From NCBI GenBank assembly GCA_021234155.1, contig JAJEKV010000073.1:4248001-4312000 (forward strand): a DNA stretch of 64,000 bases, in the 5' to 3' direction. The notes beneath the pieces are model-generated. The model did no database searches and was not told where the DNA came from. It saw nothing but the letters and a program-made list of their open reading frames with translations. The translations under genes were made by a program, and so were the position numbers. Each line of letters begins with the position of its first letter. Within the stretch, counting starts at the first letter, position 1. Shown one piece after another: positions 32,831 through 44,486 of the stretch. The DNA is from Isoetes taiwanensis. Lineage: Eukaryota; Streptophyta; Lycopodiopsida; Isoetales; Isoetaceae.

Positions 32831-33439
32831 AGAGGAGATCTATCAGGCTCTAAATCCTTCAGTCCAGCAATCAAATTGGGTTGGTTTGGTTTCTCGCCAG
32901 ACCAAGGCCTCTCGCCCCTTGACGATAATACCATATGACGCGCAACCTATGTTTGTTGTGACAAGATCCCGCATGAGGACCAAAAAAGGTCCATTTTGCA
33001 CATGATCTTGATAAATTCATGTCCCATGTCATGCCTAGTGCGGCAAAGCATTCTCAAACTCATGCAAGCTGCCGAAGGACGCACGCTTGCCAATGTTCAT
33101 GCCACCGATCGTGCTCAGCAACGTCAGGAAGCGCCTTCCTCGTCCAAAAGCCCACGCACTCAGCAGTACCTCAACATTGCTGCTGAAGTTGAGCTTCTCA
33201 AAGAGGTCTCGGCTTCCTTGCCCCAGACTCCAGCACCCCTAGATCCTGCAGATCCCTTTTCTCATGTTCCCTTAGAACTCCAAGAAGAGCTGGCGAAAAT
33301 CAAGATTCCTTTGAGTCTTGCAACTATTTTCAAACTCTGTCCAGCTCTCAAAGAACAGTTGCTCCTACCCACAGTTTTGGTAGGAGCTGTGACTACTTCA
33401 ACCCCCACGGTGCACGCCACGTGGGCAATCAACAGATCA

Positions 33440-33863
33440 ATCATGTGCAAATTGATGGAGGGAGTGTTGTCAACCTCATCATGGACAAGCTGTGGAAACA
33501 GTTACACATCAAGCAACTCTATCGTGCCCTTTATGACATCAAGCTTGCTAACGGCCACATCATATGCCCTTAAGGTGTCACCCCTCTTCTCCACATCAGT
33601 ATTGGTGACCTCAAGTTCCCTTTGGAATTTGGCGTTTGGAAAGCTGATGAAGATCCTGGTGACTATGAAATGCTGGTGGGACGATCCTTCCTCTGCCAGA
33701 CTAAGAGCATCCATTATTGGGCCACTGATCAACTGGTCATCACCGATGGCACTTTAAATGCAACTATAGATCTTGAAACTGACAAGCTCATTTCTGTTGA
33801 GCACGCTGAACCCTCGCTTTCAGACAATGATTCCAAAGAAGCTCAGAATATTTATCATGTTTA
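33440..33863 (+). pseudogene. Retropepsin-like protease region
   Basis: Frames around 33440-33570 read IDGGSVVNLIMDKLW and IKLANGHIICP, then past a stop LEFGVWKADEDPG and DYEMLVGRSFLCQTKSIHYW. The order (active-site-like segment, then LVGR.FL) is that of plant Ty3 aspartic proteases. The expected D-S/T-G is read as DGGS, so the catalytic motif is altered or misplaced. Confidence 0.5.
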
Positions 33864-34013
33864 GGCTCCTCCTGCAGATCTTCCTCTGTCTTCTTATCCT
33901 GAGTATGCAGATCCTTGGGGTGAGATGACCCTTGATCAGGACCAGGCCGTGACTGCTCTGCTCGACCCGTACCTGGCTCCTTTAATTGCATTCAGCGCAT
34001 GGATCATTTTTTG

Positions 34014-34664
34014 TAACGGTTCTGGCCCCTTGACAGTCTAATATACGTATTTGTGCATGGTACGTACATGAGTTGCATACGTACATGAGGCGTACATGCA
34101 TCATGCACATAAGTAAGGGTTTGCTTCCTTTGAGATTTTTATTGCAAGAGAGGGTTTGAGGAGCTCTGTGGTGCTGAGGAGGATGCCAGAGGAAGCACCC
34201 GGAGGAGGATCGTATCCAAGCTGTGGAGGCAAGAGTTCGAAGAGGCGGCATCAACTCGTTCTTCTTTTGCAGGTGGGGTTTTCTGTTGATTTATTGAATT
34301 CATGGTTGTGACGAGCCTGCCGAGTTGACCCTCCAGCCAAGATCCCGAAGCTGTCGAGGGTCAACTCGGCAGCTCGTCACAACCATGAATTCAAGAAATC
34401 AACAAAAACCCCACCGCAAAAGAAGAACGAAGTTGATGCCGCCAACTCTTGCCTCCACAACTTGATACGATCCTCCTCCTCGCTGCCTCCGCCTCCTCCT
34501 CAAAGACCACGCAGCTCTTCAAACCCTCTCTTGCAATAAAAATCTCAAAGGAAGCAAACCCTTGCTTATATGCATGATGCATGTACGCCTCATGTACGTA
34601 TGCAACTCATGTACGTACCATGCACAAATACGTATATTAGACTGTCAAGGGGCCAGAACCGTTA
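34014..34664. mobile_element. MULE-type foldback element, 9-bp TSD
   Basis: The 651-bp element is almost wholly an inverted repeat. The left arm is about 34014-34333 and the right arm about 34355-34664, with a loop of about 20 bases. Ends are TAACGGTTCTGGCCCCTTGA and its complement. The flanks CATTTTTTG (34005-34013) and CATTTTTCG (34665-34673) match at 8 of 9 bases, as expected of Mutator-like insertions. Removing the element and one flank restores the retroelement frame (MDHFSTTDAPP). The arms keep roughly nine bases in ten identical, so a transcript would fold into a long hairpin. Confidence 0.85.
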
Positions 34665-34682
34665 CATTTTTCGACCACAGAC

Positions 34683-35917
34683 GCCCCTCCTGATGTTGTT
34701 GACGTTCATGCCATTATGAAGCAATCCTTGCTTGATGACACTCAGCAGCCTCTTTTCTTTACCACAGAAAATGTTGCACCTCCTGTGATGCTCCAACCTC
34801 CTGCTCATGTTGTTAAAGACACGGAAGTTGTCCCACATATTCGAACTCCAGACGTGGAAGTCGTAGATCTTGGTGAAAATCAATCTGTTCGGTTGGCTGC
34901 ACATCTTCCGCCCAACTATAAAGCTTGTGCCATCACCTTATTCAAAAAGTTCAAGCACATCTTCGAGTGGAGCTACAAAGATCTTAGGGGTATTAAAGAG
35001 TTGGGGGAACTGACCATTCCCAACAATTTTGATGCACGACCAATCTAGCAACGACAGTACATGCTCAACCCAACTATCGTGACCGTGTCAAAGCTGAAAT
35101 TGACAAACTTCTTGCTGCTGGCTTGATTTATGAGGTCAAACACTCTGAGTGGGTGAGCCCAATTGTAATTGCTCTCAAGCATAATGGAAAAATCCGCGTT
35201 TGCGTGGACTACAGAAAATTAAATCAGGCCACCGAACGCGATCACTTTCTACTACCCTTCACAGACCAAGTTCTGGAAGAGGTTGCTGGTCATGAGATGT
35301 ACTCCTTCATGGATGGCTTTTCAGGGTATAATCAAATCTCTATCAAAGCGGAAGATCAATTGAAAACCACTTTCACCACACCGTGGGGCACTTTCGCCTA
35401 CAAGGTAGTTCCTTTTGGATTATCAAATTCTCCATCCACTTTTCAATGTATCATGCTCTCAGTATTTCAAGATTACATGAAAGACAATGCCTTTCTACAA
35501 ATCTTTCAGGATGATTTCTCAGCATACAGCTCAATGGATGAACGTCTTGATAAGTTGGAGCTGGTTTTTCAAAAATGTGATGAGTCTGGTATCAGTCTCA
35601 ATCCAGAAAAATGCACCTTCTGTGTCACCTCTGGTGTTCTGGGTCATGTGGTCAGTAAAGAAGGCATCGCCACGGATCCTGCCAAAATCAGTTGCGTGCT
35701 GAAGGCACATGCACCATCCAACATTAAAGAGACACGCTCCTTCCTGGGTAAAGTTAATTACTATGCAACCTTCATTCCTAGACTTGCTGCTATTGCTGAT
35801 CCCATTCATAAACTCACGGGTGATGAATCGTCTTGGGCTTGGAATCCCCAGGCGGAGGCAGCATTTCAGAAGCTGAAGTTATTGCTTACTCAGGCGACGG
35901 TCCTTGTTCCTCCTTAA
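34683..35917 (+). pseudogene. Reverse transcriptase region
   Basis: A frame from about 34683 leads to a TAG at 35046. After a frame change it becomes the open frame 35123-35917 ending in TAA. Motifs: KIRVCVDYRKLNQATERDHF, MYSFMDGFSGYNQISIK, KTTFTTPWGTFAYKVVPFGL, then FQDDFSAYSS at the catalytic site and GHVVSKEGIATDPAKI. Plant Ty3 elements usually have YxDD or FMDD; here it is FQDD, so both aspartates are kept. The thumb and connection (FLGKVNYYATFIP) follow. The enzyme copies the RNA into DNA. Confidence 0.85.
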
Positions 35918-36390
35918 TGGAACAAGCCCTTTCATGTCCATATTGATGTCTCGGCTTTCGCTATTGGTGTTGTTCTCTCTCAAGCACATGATGAGCACAC
36001 ATATAAACCCATTCGCTATACGAGCTGGAGACTTAATCCCGCGGAGTGGAATTATTCAGCCATGGAGCGGGATGCACTGGGCCTTGTCTTCTGTGTCCAA
36101 CGCTTCCGTCATTATTTGTTGGGTAGTTAAATCAAATTCTTTGTTGATCATCAAGCTCTTCTGTATCTGATCAACAAAGCCACGCCCACGGGTCGCATTG
36201 CTCGCTGGGTCCTGCTCTTGCAAGAATTTGCTCCCTTCGAAATTATTTATAAGGCGAGTAAGTCTCATGTTGTGCCTGACTATCTCTCACGCATCCACAC
36301 GGATGACCAGTCCACGGGTGTTTCGGATGCTTTTCCAGATGCACAATTGTTCTTGGTCACAACCACGCTTCACTGGTTTCATGATTATCA
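35918..36390 (+). pseudogene. RNase H region
   Basis: After the TAA the frame continues as WNKPFHVHIDVSAFAIGVVL (first catalytic Asp), NPAEWNYSAMERDALGLVF (Glu) and FFVDHQALLYLINKATP (Asp), broken by a TAA near 36128. PDYLSRIHTDDQ follows. This is the order of Ty3 RNase H domains, which degrade the RNA strand. Confidence 0.8.
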
Positions 36391-36419
36391 GCAATACCTT
36401 CTCAGGTGCTCTACCATCG

Positions 36420-37665
36420 GAATATCCCACGCTCTTTCCTGAGAAGCTTCGCTCACGCCGTCAACAGTTTCTTCATGAGGTCCGTGACTATACCATGGTT
36501 GCGGGCCATCTCTATAAACGTGGCAAGGATATGGTCTTGCGTCGGTGTGTTCTGCCTCATGAAGTACCTGAGATCATTCGTCAAGTTCATGAGGGTCTTG
36601 GTGGTGGACATTTCAGTGGTGACACCATGGCTCACAATATTCTTCTTGCAGGCTATTTTTGGCCCACGCTCTTCAAGGATGCCCACGTTCAAGCACGCAA
36701 CTGTGATGTCTGCCAGCGTATGGGTCGACCCACGGCCCGTGACACTCTTCCTTTAACTCCAGTTGCTATCCTGCTACCCTTCAGCAAGTGGGGCATGGAC
36801 TTTGTTGGGCCAATGGATCCCCTTGTGAGGCACACCCGCGCCCGCTATATTTTGGTTCTCATTGGGTGGAGGCCTATGCACTTCCTAACAACACTGCTGC
36901 AGTACGGCTAAAGTTCTTTACACGCATGTTATCACGCATTTCGGTTGTCCCATGGAACTAGTCAGTGATCGTGGTATGCACTTTCTCAATCACACTATCA
37001 AAGAGTTGATGGATTATTTGCATATTCATCACAGAAAAAGCACACCCTATTATCCTCAAGGGAATGGCTTGACCGAAAGTACAAATAAAACTCTCATTAC
37101 CATCTTGAAGAAAAATTGTGATGCTTCTCGCACCGATTGGCAGGACAAACTACCTACTATTCTCTAGGCTTACAACACCAGTTTTAAAATTGCTACTGGA
37201 CACACCCCTTTCAAGTTGGTTTATGGCCAGGAAGCTCTCATGCCCTTTGAATATGTTCTTCCCGCACTATATTTTCAACTGGCTACGGTGCATGATCCCC
37301 CTGAGGCATTTCAAGCAAGAGTCTATCAATTACAACAATTGGATGAGCTTTGCAGAGATGTCTATCTTCGTGTTCTAACTGGACAACAATTGCAAAAATC
37401 ATGGCATGACAAACACCTCAAAGCAAAGACATTCAAGGAAGGAGACTTGTTTCTACTCTATGATTCCAGATACAAAAATTTTCTGGGCAAATTGAAGTTT
37501 CGATGGCTTGGTCCTTATCAGATTATTCAAGTGGTGCAACCTAGTATCTTTAAACTTGCTGAATTTGATGGCACTCCATTACCTACTCTGGTTAATGGCT
37601 TTCACCTCAAAAAATTTCACACGGACACAACGCAAGATCATTCAGACACAATGACAAATGAGTGA
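36420..37665 (+). pseudogene. Integrase region
   Basis: The zinc-binding part reads HEVPEIIRQVHEGLGGGHFS and ARNCDVCQRMGRPT (H-H-C-C). The catalytic core has KWGMDFVGPMDP (Asp), MELVSDRGMHFLNHTI (Asp) and YYPQGNGLTESTNKTL (Glu). The C-terminal part includes FKEGDLFLLYDSRY and FRWLGPYQI and ends at a TGA at 37663-37665 without a chromodomain. Frame changes near 36440 and 36850-36950 and a stop near 37168 disable it. Confidence 0.85.
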
Positions 37666-37753
37666 GTAGGCACATATTTTATTATATATAAGTAGCGCAA
37701 AAACAAAATTGGGCATCGCCCATATGTATAAAATCCTACATTAAAAAGGTTGT

Positions 37754-37990
37754 CTACTCCGGATTTGGAGCCGAAGTGACGCGCAGAATGTAGAAGAGGC
37801 AACGATCAGGATTCCAGCGCAGGTGCACTACCACTTGCTGAGGGTTGGTCAGCGGATCAGGATGCTCCGCTGATCTAGAAAGCCACCCGTCCATTGGGAT
37901 GTCGCAGTTTCGCAGCTTCCACAGGTCCAGACTGTTTATTTTGCAAGTGATCCATTCGTTGCAATTGCGGGGCATGGTGCACTGCATCAT
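37754..37990 (-). CDS. Antisense ORF in the retroelement
   Basis: 78 codons on the minus strand between integrase and the extra sense ORF, starting at ATG 37990 (MMQCTMPRNCNEW) and ending RCLFYILRVTSAPNPE. It is open while its sense neighbours are broken. On its own strand CTATATAAGG, a good TATA box, lies about 40 bases upstream (38028-38037). Antisense additional ORFs are known after pol in some plant LTR retroelements. I recognise no domain; function unknown. Confidence 0.4.
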   Translation of the reverse strand: MMQCTMPRNCNEWITCKINSLDLWKLRNCDIPMDGWLSRSAEHPDPLTNPQQVVVHLRWNPDRCLFYILRVTSAPNPE

Positions 37991-38027
37991 CGTCACCAAC
38001 TGATGCTCTCTTCTCGCATCCTGCTTG

Positions 38028-38037
38028 CCTTATATAG
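38028..38037 (-). promoter_or_regulatory. TATA box for the antisense ORF
   Basis: CTATATAAGG on the minus strand; distance to the ATG at 37990 would leave a leader of only about 10-15 bases. Confidence 0.35.
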
Positions 38038-38505
38038 TCCTACCACCTAAGGTTTTGCCGACGTGGCCCAATCACACCTCTGCTGACGTGTCTGCATGCA
38101 ACGCACATTCTAATTCAAGATTCCACTATCTAGCCGCAAATCTCGTCATGGTACAATCTGCCATTTTTTTTACGATGTTCGACTCTCGAGTTGCCTCTCT
38201 TAATTAATTTTCCTTAATACCACGACCGTCTGCCATCATTACTTGTACCTTCTCAAGCTGTCCCATTTCACTGTTCACATTCGTTCATCTTCACCGTTCA
38301 TTTTATCTTCAGTTCCAGTTTGGACCAAATTTTTGCCTTCAAACAGTCTTTTTCAGATCTGCCGCCATCTAGCCCCACCAATGGCTCCGATTCCACCTCA
38401 GTTGTTGCTTATCATACCTTTCCTAAACAGACGCGCGCCCTCAAAACTTTTGCACCTCTTTTGCTCTCCGTCTTCCACTTTCCTTCCTTTTCCTTGCTCA
38501 TCGCC

Positions 38506-41500
38506 ATGGCCGCTTCTCCCAAGCTCCCCACTCTCCAGGTTACCGCCCCCATAGATCCAACATTTTTTGAATTGGTTATTTCTCCACTCCCACTGTTCGA
38601 GATCCTTTGGAAGGTGCCAGGAGATGTTGCAGAACGAGCATGGCTATTTGAATTCTCCAGCCAAGAACTCCCTACTCCAAATCCTCTTCAACTGAGGCAG
38701 TTTGTTGCTTACCTTGTCAAGACTAATGTGGGGTATCAGACAAAGGTTGATCATAATCGTATCCTCATCACTCCGACTCTTCTCGCTCAGGTATTTCAAT
38801 TGCCTACCAGAATCCCTTCTTTAAATTGGGCTACTTTGCAGGATCAAGATGTCACAGTGTATGGCCAAACTCCCTATGCGGCCACCACTCATAAGCTTAC
38901 TAATATTGCAAAGCCCCATGAAGGATTCGTCAAGTTTTTGTGGCATAAGTTCTATGGGTACTCCATCAAGAACACCCACATTAACAAACAGTTCTTTCAT
39001 GTGACTATTGTTGCCATTCACTCTCAGCATCCTATTGATTGACCTCAAATCATGTTTCAGCGCTTGCTTCATGAAGTTGATCGCATTCGTCACTCCCCAG
39101 GTTTTGGTTTAGAATCTGCCATGGGTGCATATCTGCGCATATCTGCAAGCCATCATCAACCATTGCCTCCCGGCCCCCAGTCAAGGCTCTCCCATCAATC
39201 TTGATACCGCCTCTCAAGCCTCCAGTCATCAGCCGCCTTCCACCATTCTTGTTGTCAAAGAGCTTCAAGAGGAAAGTTCCCGTCACCATCCAGACCAACC
39301 GTCATCTTCACACCCTCGAGCGCCATGCCAAGAACCTGTCATTAATGTCATGTCTTCTCAGTCCACGGAGATTGAAAATTCCCACTCCCAACAGGTCTCT
39401 CAACGCCCTCCATCTCACATTCCATGACCCTCATTGCAAGTTCAACATCCACTGCCTCCTCAGTCCAGTCGTGCCCTCTATCAATATGAGCAAGTTGTCA
39501 CAGAATGTATGCTCAAACTTAAAGATTCTGAAGAACAATTCATGAATGGCATCAAACATTATATGGATTCCACAGATGCTGTTCACCGTGACCTCCAGGC
39601 AGCCACCACTCAAATGCAAACTCTCGAGGACAGCCTCCAACGTAAGCATGCTGCTCTGTTACAAACCCGTGAGGCTGAACAAGACAAGAGCGCCACGCTA
39701 GAAGATCAGAAAGCTCAATTGCAAGCCACAATTCAAGAACTTCTGGCTCAACTCAAGATAAAGACAAAATTCTTGCTGACATCTAAGCTTTGTACACAGG
39801 GTTAAGTAAAGATTACACCAATCAGCTTCACCAGGTTGCCCACAGAGATGACCGTATCTCTGTTCTAGAAGGTCAATTAGCGGCACTTCAGACACAGGTC
39901 ACGCCTTTACAAGCTCAGCTTGCAGAAGCTCAGAAGCAGAAGCTGATTGATGACACAAAAATTGCAAGTCTTCAGTTACAGCTTTCTACACAAGGACCCT
40001 CCTCTTCACAGGTCCCGCACTCTCATCGGAAAATCCGCGATCAGTCCCGCTTTCTAACTGAGAAAGATCATAAACTGCGTGACTTGGAACATCAATTGCA
40101 GCAGGCTATTCAATCTGCTGAAGAAGCTCAGAGTCAGCACGAGACATACCTTCAGTTAGCTCTTACAATTCCAAGAGATTTCTCAACTCCCACAAGCTAT
40201 CTGGACTATGTTGTCTCCCGCCGTCATCTCTTCCTGCTTAAATGGTACTCAACAAATGGCAAGATTCATGAGCCCCTAAGCAGCACTGATCTCCTCACTA
40301 TTTGGCCCGACCTCTCCATCGAAGACAAAGGTCTTTTTTGCGCTCTCTTGGTCTATGGCCTTTTTACTTGTGATGATCAGGAGTTTTTCATTTTTTGCCT
40401 GGTTCGACCTATGGCCTATATCATTCATGATTTCTATCTGGCAGATACTCTGGACAAGTTTGATGATGGGCAAAGCCGTGCTTTTCGTGGCAATTAACTT
40501 GCTAAATGGATTTTGTTGTCTGAAAACAAATACTTGTAGGATCCAACTCATGCCACCACCTTCAAGGAAGAATATATGCCAGAGTTTGCTCATCACCTTC
40601 CCTTATGGATTGCTGAAACTCTGCAAGAGGTCCCGAAAATTTTATCTGAAGATATGGAGATTCAGTTTGCACAGATTTATTTACAGCATCTTGGAGGTTA
40701 GAACACCCTTCGTGCTTATCTTGACAGTCAGACCATTCCCATGGAATGGATCTCTCCTCATGTACACACATTGCTCACCTGTTCTGACTGGGAACAATGG
40801 TGTCAGACCTTAGATCCTAAGCTCCTTAAGGAATTTCGTGAGCAGGCCCAGAAGCCCACGATGCAGCCTCCTCCTGAAAATCATCTATATGGATCACTGG
40901 GAGCACCCCCACGCCATCAATATCCCACGTCTGATTGGCCTTTCCCATTTTGGACCACCATTCTGGCTGGTCTTGCAGATTGGACTCCTGCTCATATCTC
41001 TACAGACCTCAAGTGGGATCCTCGTTTTGTTCGCCGCTCTGTCTGGCAAGAGGGTGACACCTTGGAGCGAAGTCGAAATTGGATCTATATCCCCAATGAA
41101 CGAGGACGGCAGACGTCTGGGGTCTCACCCAGTTTTTGGAGCGTGCCGCTACCTCTCCGGATCCCTCAGTTCATCGTCAAGCCGGATTCTGTGTAGCATT
41201 GAAGTGTCTTCTCTTGTGTTCTCTTGCACGCAAGCGACCAATTTATTATTGCAATCCCAATGCTAGTGTAAGTGCTTTTGGACTTCAGACATGTCTTCTC
41301 ATGGAATGCCAATATGTAGCTGCGGAGGCTCATCGTGCCCTTGAGGGTATCGTGCAGTATGGCTTTCTCCTTGAGGCGATCCCTTCAATTGCTCTCAACA
41401 CTCCAGAGGCATTCAAGGAACGACAAGAACTTATCACGAAGCATCACTCCGGACCACGCCCTCATAGCCGTCAAGATGATTTCCAACAGGTTCTTGGTTT

Positions 41501-41560
41501 CCCGCCTCCTAAAACTGTTCCTGCTTATCTCTCCACTAAGTGTCATTTGGTGGAGGGAAG
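38506..41560 (+). pseudogene. Long extra sense ORF after integrase (about 1,000 codons, broken)
   Basis: Starts at ATG 38506 in a strong context (GCCATGGC; MAASPKLPTLQVTAPIDPTF) and runs open to 39042 (178 codons). The same kind of sequence continues in shifted frames. A glutamine-rich coiled-coil part covers about 39434-40110 (for example QLAALQTQVTPLQAQLAEAQ), followed by globular parts to 40497, at 40741-41196 and to about 41560. The part RQFVAYLVKTNVGYQ...LLAQVFQLP resembles the N-terminal domain of plant transposon-linked proteins found near Tat/Athila gag or env-like regions. There are at least five frame breaks. Role unknown; I see no clear signal peptide or membrane span, so an env-like role is not supported. 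Confidence 0.55.
41549..41560 (+). other. Polypurine tract
   Basis: GGTGGAGGGAAG directly before the 3' LTR start TGTTAAC; primes plus-strand DNA synthesis in LTR elements. Confidence 0.7.
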
Positions 41561-42135
41561 TGTTAACAATGTACATCCAGGTACATGACTATTCCTGAGA
41601 ACCACGGAGCAGGGTAGGAATAAGGGACCAGGTCAAGCATCGAGTAGTAGATCCACGCCCCTGCCGAAGTCCATGCAGAAGACCACGCCCGGGTCCAAGA
41701 AAAGACCCAAAATGGACAAATGATGGCCCCCGTGGAAGTACAGTCCAGATTCAGCGAGATTCCAGGCACATAAAGAAGGCGCTGCCAGATTCCCTGAAAG
41801 TCAGGCTCTGATCTAGGAGTTGGTAACAAGACCTGACACACACCTATTTTGGGCCCAAGGCCGTTGTACTATATATATGAGTAGAGATAGAACTCATTTT
41901 TTAGATGAGCAATAGCCCTTATCTCTTGTTTTCCTCTTGATTCCTGAGAGCTTATATGTACATATTGATATCAAGAAAGTCTGATTTCTTCTCATTGTTA
42001 TGTGATTCATTTCTGTCTTTTTCCTCTTTTCTCTTGCAAAACCCTGCGCGACACTCAGCTAGGATGCTTATGTTTGATCCAGGGGTCCTCATAGAGGGCT
42101 GTCTTGCAGGAGATCCCGAACCCAAACTCTAAACA
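41561..42135 (+). repeat. 3' LTR, full length
   Basis: 575 bp, starting TGTTAACAATG and ending CTCTAAACA (TG...CA). Its last 470 bases match the 5' LTR. A TATATATATG box lies near 41871-41880. Confidence 0.85.
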
Positions 42136-43289
42136 CGCTAGCACTGGCGTATGCTATGACGGGGCACAAGAGCCAAAGCTCCACGATAGACGACAACGCA
42201 ATCATGGTCATGAGAAGGTCATTCATGCCTTGACTATTGTACGTGATATTTTCACGAATAAAAGACAGAAAACAACTGTCGATCGTATCGCCAATCATGA
42301 CAGCAGTCTTCCAGCCAAATAAAATACTGTTAATGTAGCAGCAACAGCACACAAGATAACCGCCAAAACCCTGCAGTACTATAAGCGAGTTCTATTCATT
42401 TTCCAAATGTCATTGGGAGGCGAATTCAAAAAGCATGCAGTAAGGGTATATGACTTGTCTGAAACCTGTCATGATGTCCCATAGCGGATCTCCATTCTCA
42501 GTGTTGTACTCTCCTCAGCTCTTGTTGCTTGAAATTGGCTGCTAACTCCATATAGTATCTAAGTCTGGTTGAAGGCGACTGATCCTATAGTAATCCCCGC
42601 TTTGTCATAATTCTTTCTATCGAAAACCCATTTTGGGATACCCAATGTAGGATTCATATACTAATACATATTTTTGCCATAAAAAAAGAAAAGGTTTGCA
42701 ATAGTGTACTCGTCAATAATGCCACCATATAGCCCTGTCACATAGCATCCAAATTCACATCACCTTCTAAATACCATCGCAGAGGCCTATCACAGAGCAC
42801 TGAAATTCACACTTTCTCCCTATCACGCCTCCACATGTATAGCGTGCACTACTTCTAGGCGCTAAGCAACTTTTGGTTCGTGTTAAAACACATAAACTCC
42901 ACAAGACAATCATGTCTATCAATGAAGCTACTCCATCCCCGCCCCAACCTTCACCCCAACTCTGCATTTCTGCTAGTTATAGGTCCCTTCTAACTTTAAT
43001 TACCCCCATAATTGTAATTGCCCTTTCTTTCTAATTCAATGACTTTCATTTCTTGAAGAAAAAATGAAAAATGGAAATGGACTATAAACCATTTATCATT
43101 TAAGCAACATTCAAAGGGTAGCTATCAATGCTCAAATTTGAAGGCTGCTCCTAATTTTCTTGTGACAGGCAAAACAAAATTTACGCCTTTCGCGTGACAG
43201 AAAGTCTTTCAATTTTAATCTTTCAAATGCAACAAAAATCCCAAATGACGAAAACTATTTTTTATGTAAAAAAAAAAAAATAGAACAAG
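42136..43289. other. No gene recognised
   Basis: Short frames only. A degenerate AT-rich stretch with an A run at 43268. Confidence 0.35.
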
Positions 43290-43292
43290 TTA

Positions 43293-43527
43293 TAAAGAAC
43301 TCGTAATGATATAATTAAGTTTCAAATGTACATCAACAATAGGTATGTTCTCCTCTACATCACAAGAACCTTCTATAATTTCGATGGTCTCCTCAAGAAC
43401 TATGTCGGGCTGCTGCTGCGTTTGAGAGTCTGGGCTTGCAACTGTGTTATTAGAGAATTTATAGAAAGAAAGCATAGATCGACATTGATTGGCCTTCCTT
43501 CCTTTTTTGTAGCTTAAAGAAGCCATT
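43293..43527 (-). pseudogene. hAT-transposase-like N-terminus (ZMYM1-like)
   Basis: A minus-strand frame begins at ATG 43526 (MASLSYKKGRKANQCRSMLS), then FYKFSNNTVASPDSQTQQQP and an acidic stretch. This layout, a basic start with a short SxxSFxK-type motif then a low-complexity linker, is like the first exon of hAT-type TTF/ZMYM1-like transposase genes. No BED finger, catalytic or dimerisation domain follows. The call is weak. Confidence 0.3.
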
Positions 43528-43569
43528 GCTATAATAAAAATTTGAAAATCATGGAAATGCAAGGAGCAA

Positions 43570-44486
43570 GAAAAAGCAAGAAATCACAATAATATAGAGC
43601 ATCTAAATCTGAGCTTACTTACTTATTTTGCCTTTGTCTTGCTCCATAAATGGATAGGGTTTTCATCAGCAGGGTGTTGGCGGCATCCATCGCTGCGTTT
43701 TTCATCAGCAGGGTTTTGATCGACGGTTTTTGATGAGTAGCATAACCTTGTTCTTGCATTTTTCATTTGTGGCATCTTGCATTTTTCATTGCAGATCAAA
43801 ACCGTATAGATCTCGGGCTCTGATCATCAGCAGCAGGATTCCCATAGTTCGTCCGATATAAATGTGAGATTCGTGGCTTAGATGGCTCTGTTTTCGACCC
43901 ACCGCCTTGCTCTTCAGAAGGACACAACCGTTTTGATGCCATAGCTCTGTTTTCTGATCCACAAGTCCGAAAATCCGAAGTTGAAGATTTTCTGATAAAT
44001 CGTGGGGGTCTCTTGGGCATCATTACCAGTTACAACAAATTCCTTCTTTGTGGCCTCTGCAACGGGCTTGTCTCATCCGGCGATGGCAATGGAGTTCAGC
44101 TCCGTAGCAGCCATAGCTGCCGTAGCGAAACAATTTTTCTTGCCACGTGTAGGCACCTAATTTGTGCAGGTACGTAATTCGCTCCAGGCGGTCATTACGT
44201 TTGTTAATTTTCGGCGGTCGGAATTCCGCCGGAAAACTTTCTCGGCGGAGCCGCCAGCCTCGGCGACGCCGCCTCAAAAATTTATCCGGCAGAATTCCTC
44301 CCCTCCGGAAATTATCTAATACAAAATAATCTAACTGGTATATTATGCCGCGTCAAATATTTAAGGTGTGTGAGGTGGCATATAATGTCGACAATCTTCT
44401 TTATTTTTCTTTCAATTGGGAAACCTAGGTTTTCCCCCCTGGAGTAAACATGTAAACCCTAAATCCATTCCGGCGGGCACCTTGTG
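43570..44486. other. Upstream region of the gene at 44487
   Basis: Contains a short duplicated phrase (TTTTTCATCAGCAGGGT at 43659 and 43698) and a GC-rich, CGGCGG-rich stretch around 44210-44300 with several small palindromes. No gene seen. Confidence 0.35.

Larger units (their letters stand above)
25690..42135 (+). mobile_element. Ty3/gypsy LTR retrotransposon, degenerate, with nested insertions
   Basis: About 16.4 kb long. Order: 5' LTR, gag, protease, RT, RNase H, integrase, then a long extra region and the 3' LTR. The pol order (RT before integrase) and the motifs are Ty3/gypsy type. The RT reads FMDGFSGYNQ and VPFGLSNSPSTFQ-like motifs, and no chromodomain follows integrase. This fits the non-chromovirus (Tat/Athila-like) side, which is my inference. 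Stops and frameshifts occur in all parts, so it is not autonomous. A CACTA element (26512-31413) splits gag and a foldback element (34014-34664) lies between protease and RT. Confidence 0.9.

Noticed and set aside
38506-41560. env-like gene of the Ty3 element
   Set aside because: No signal peptide, no clear membrane span; coiled coil and globular parts only, so env is not supported.
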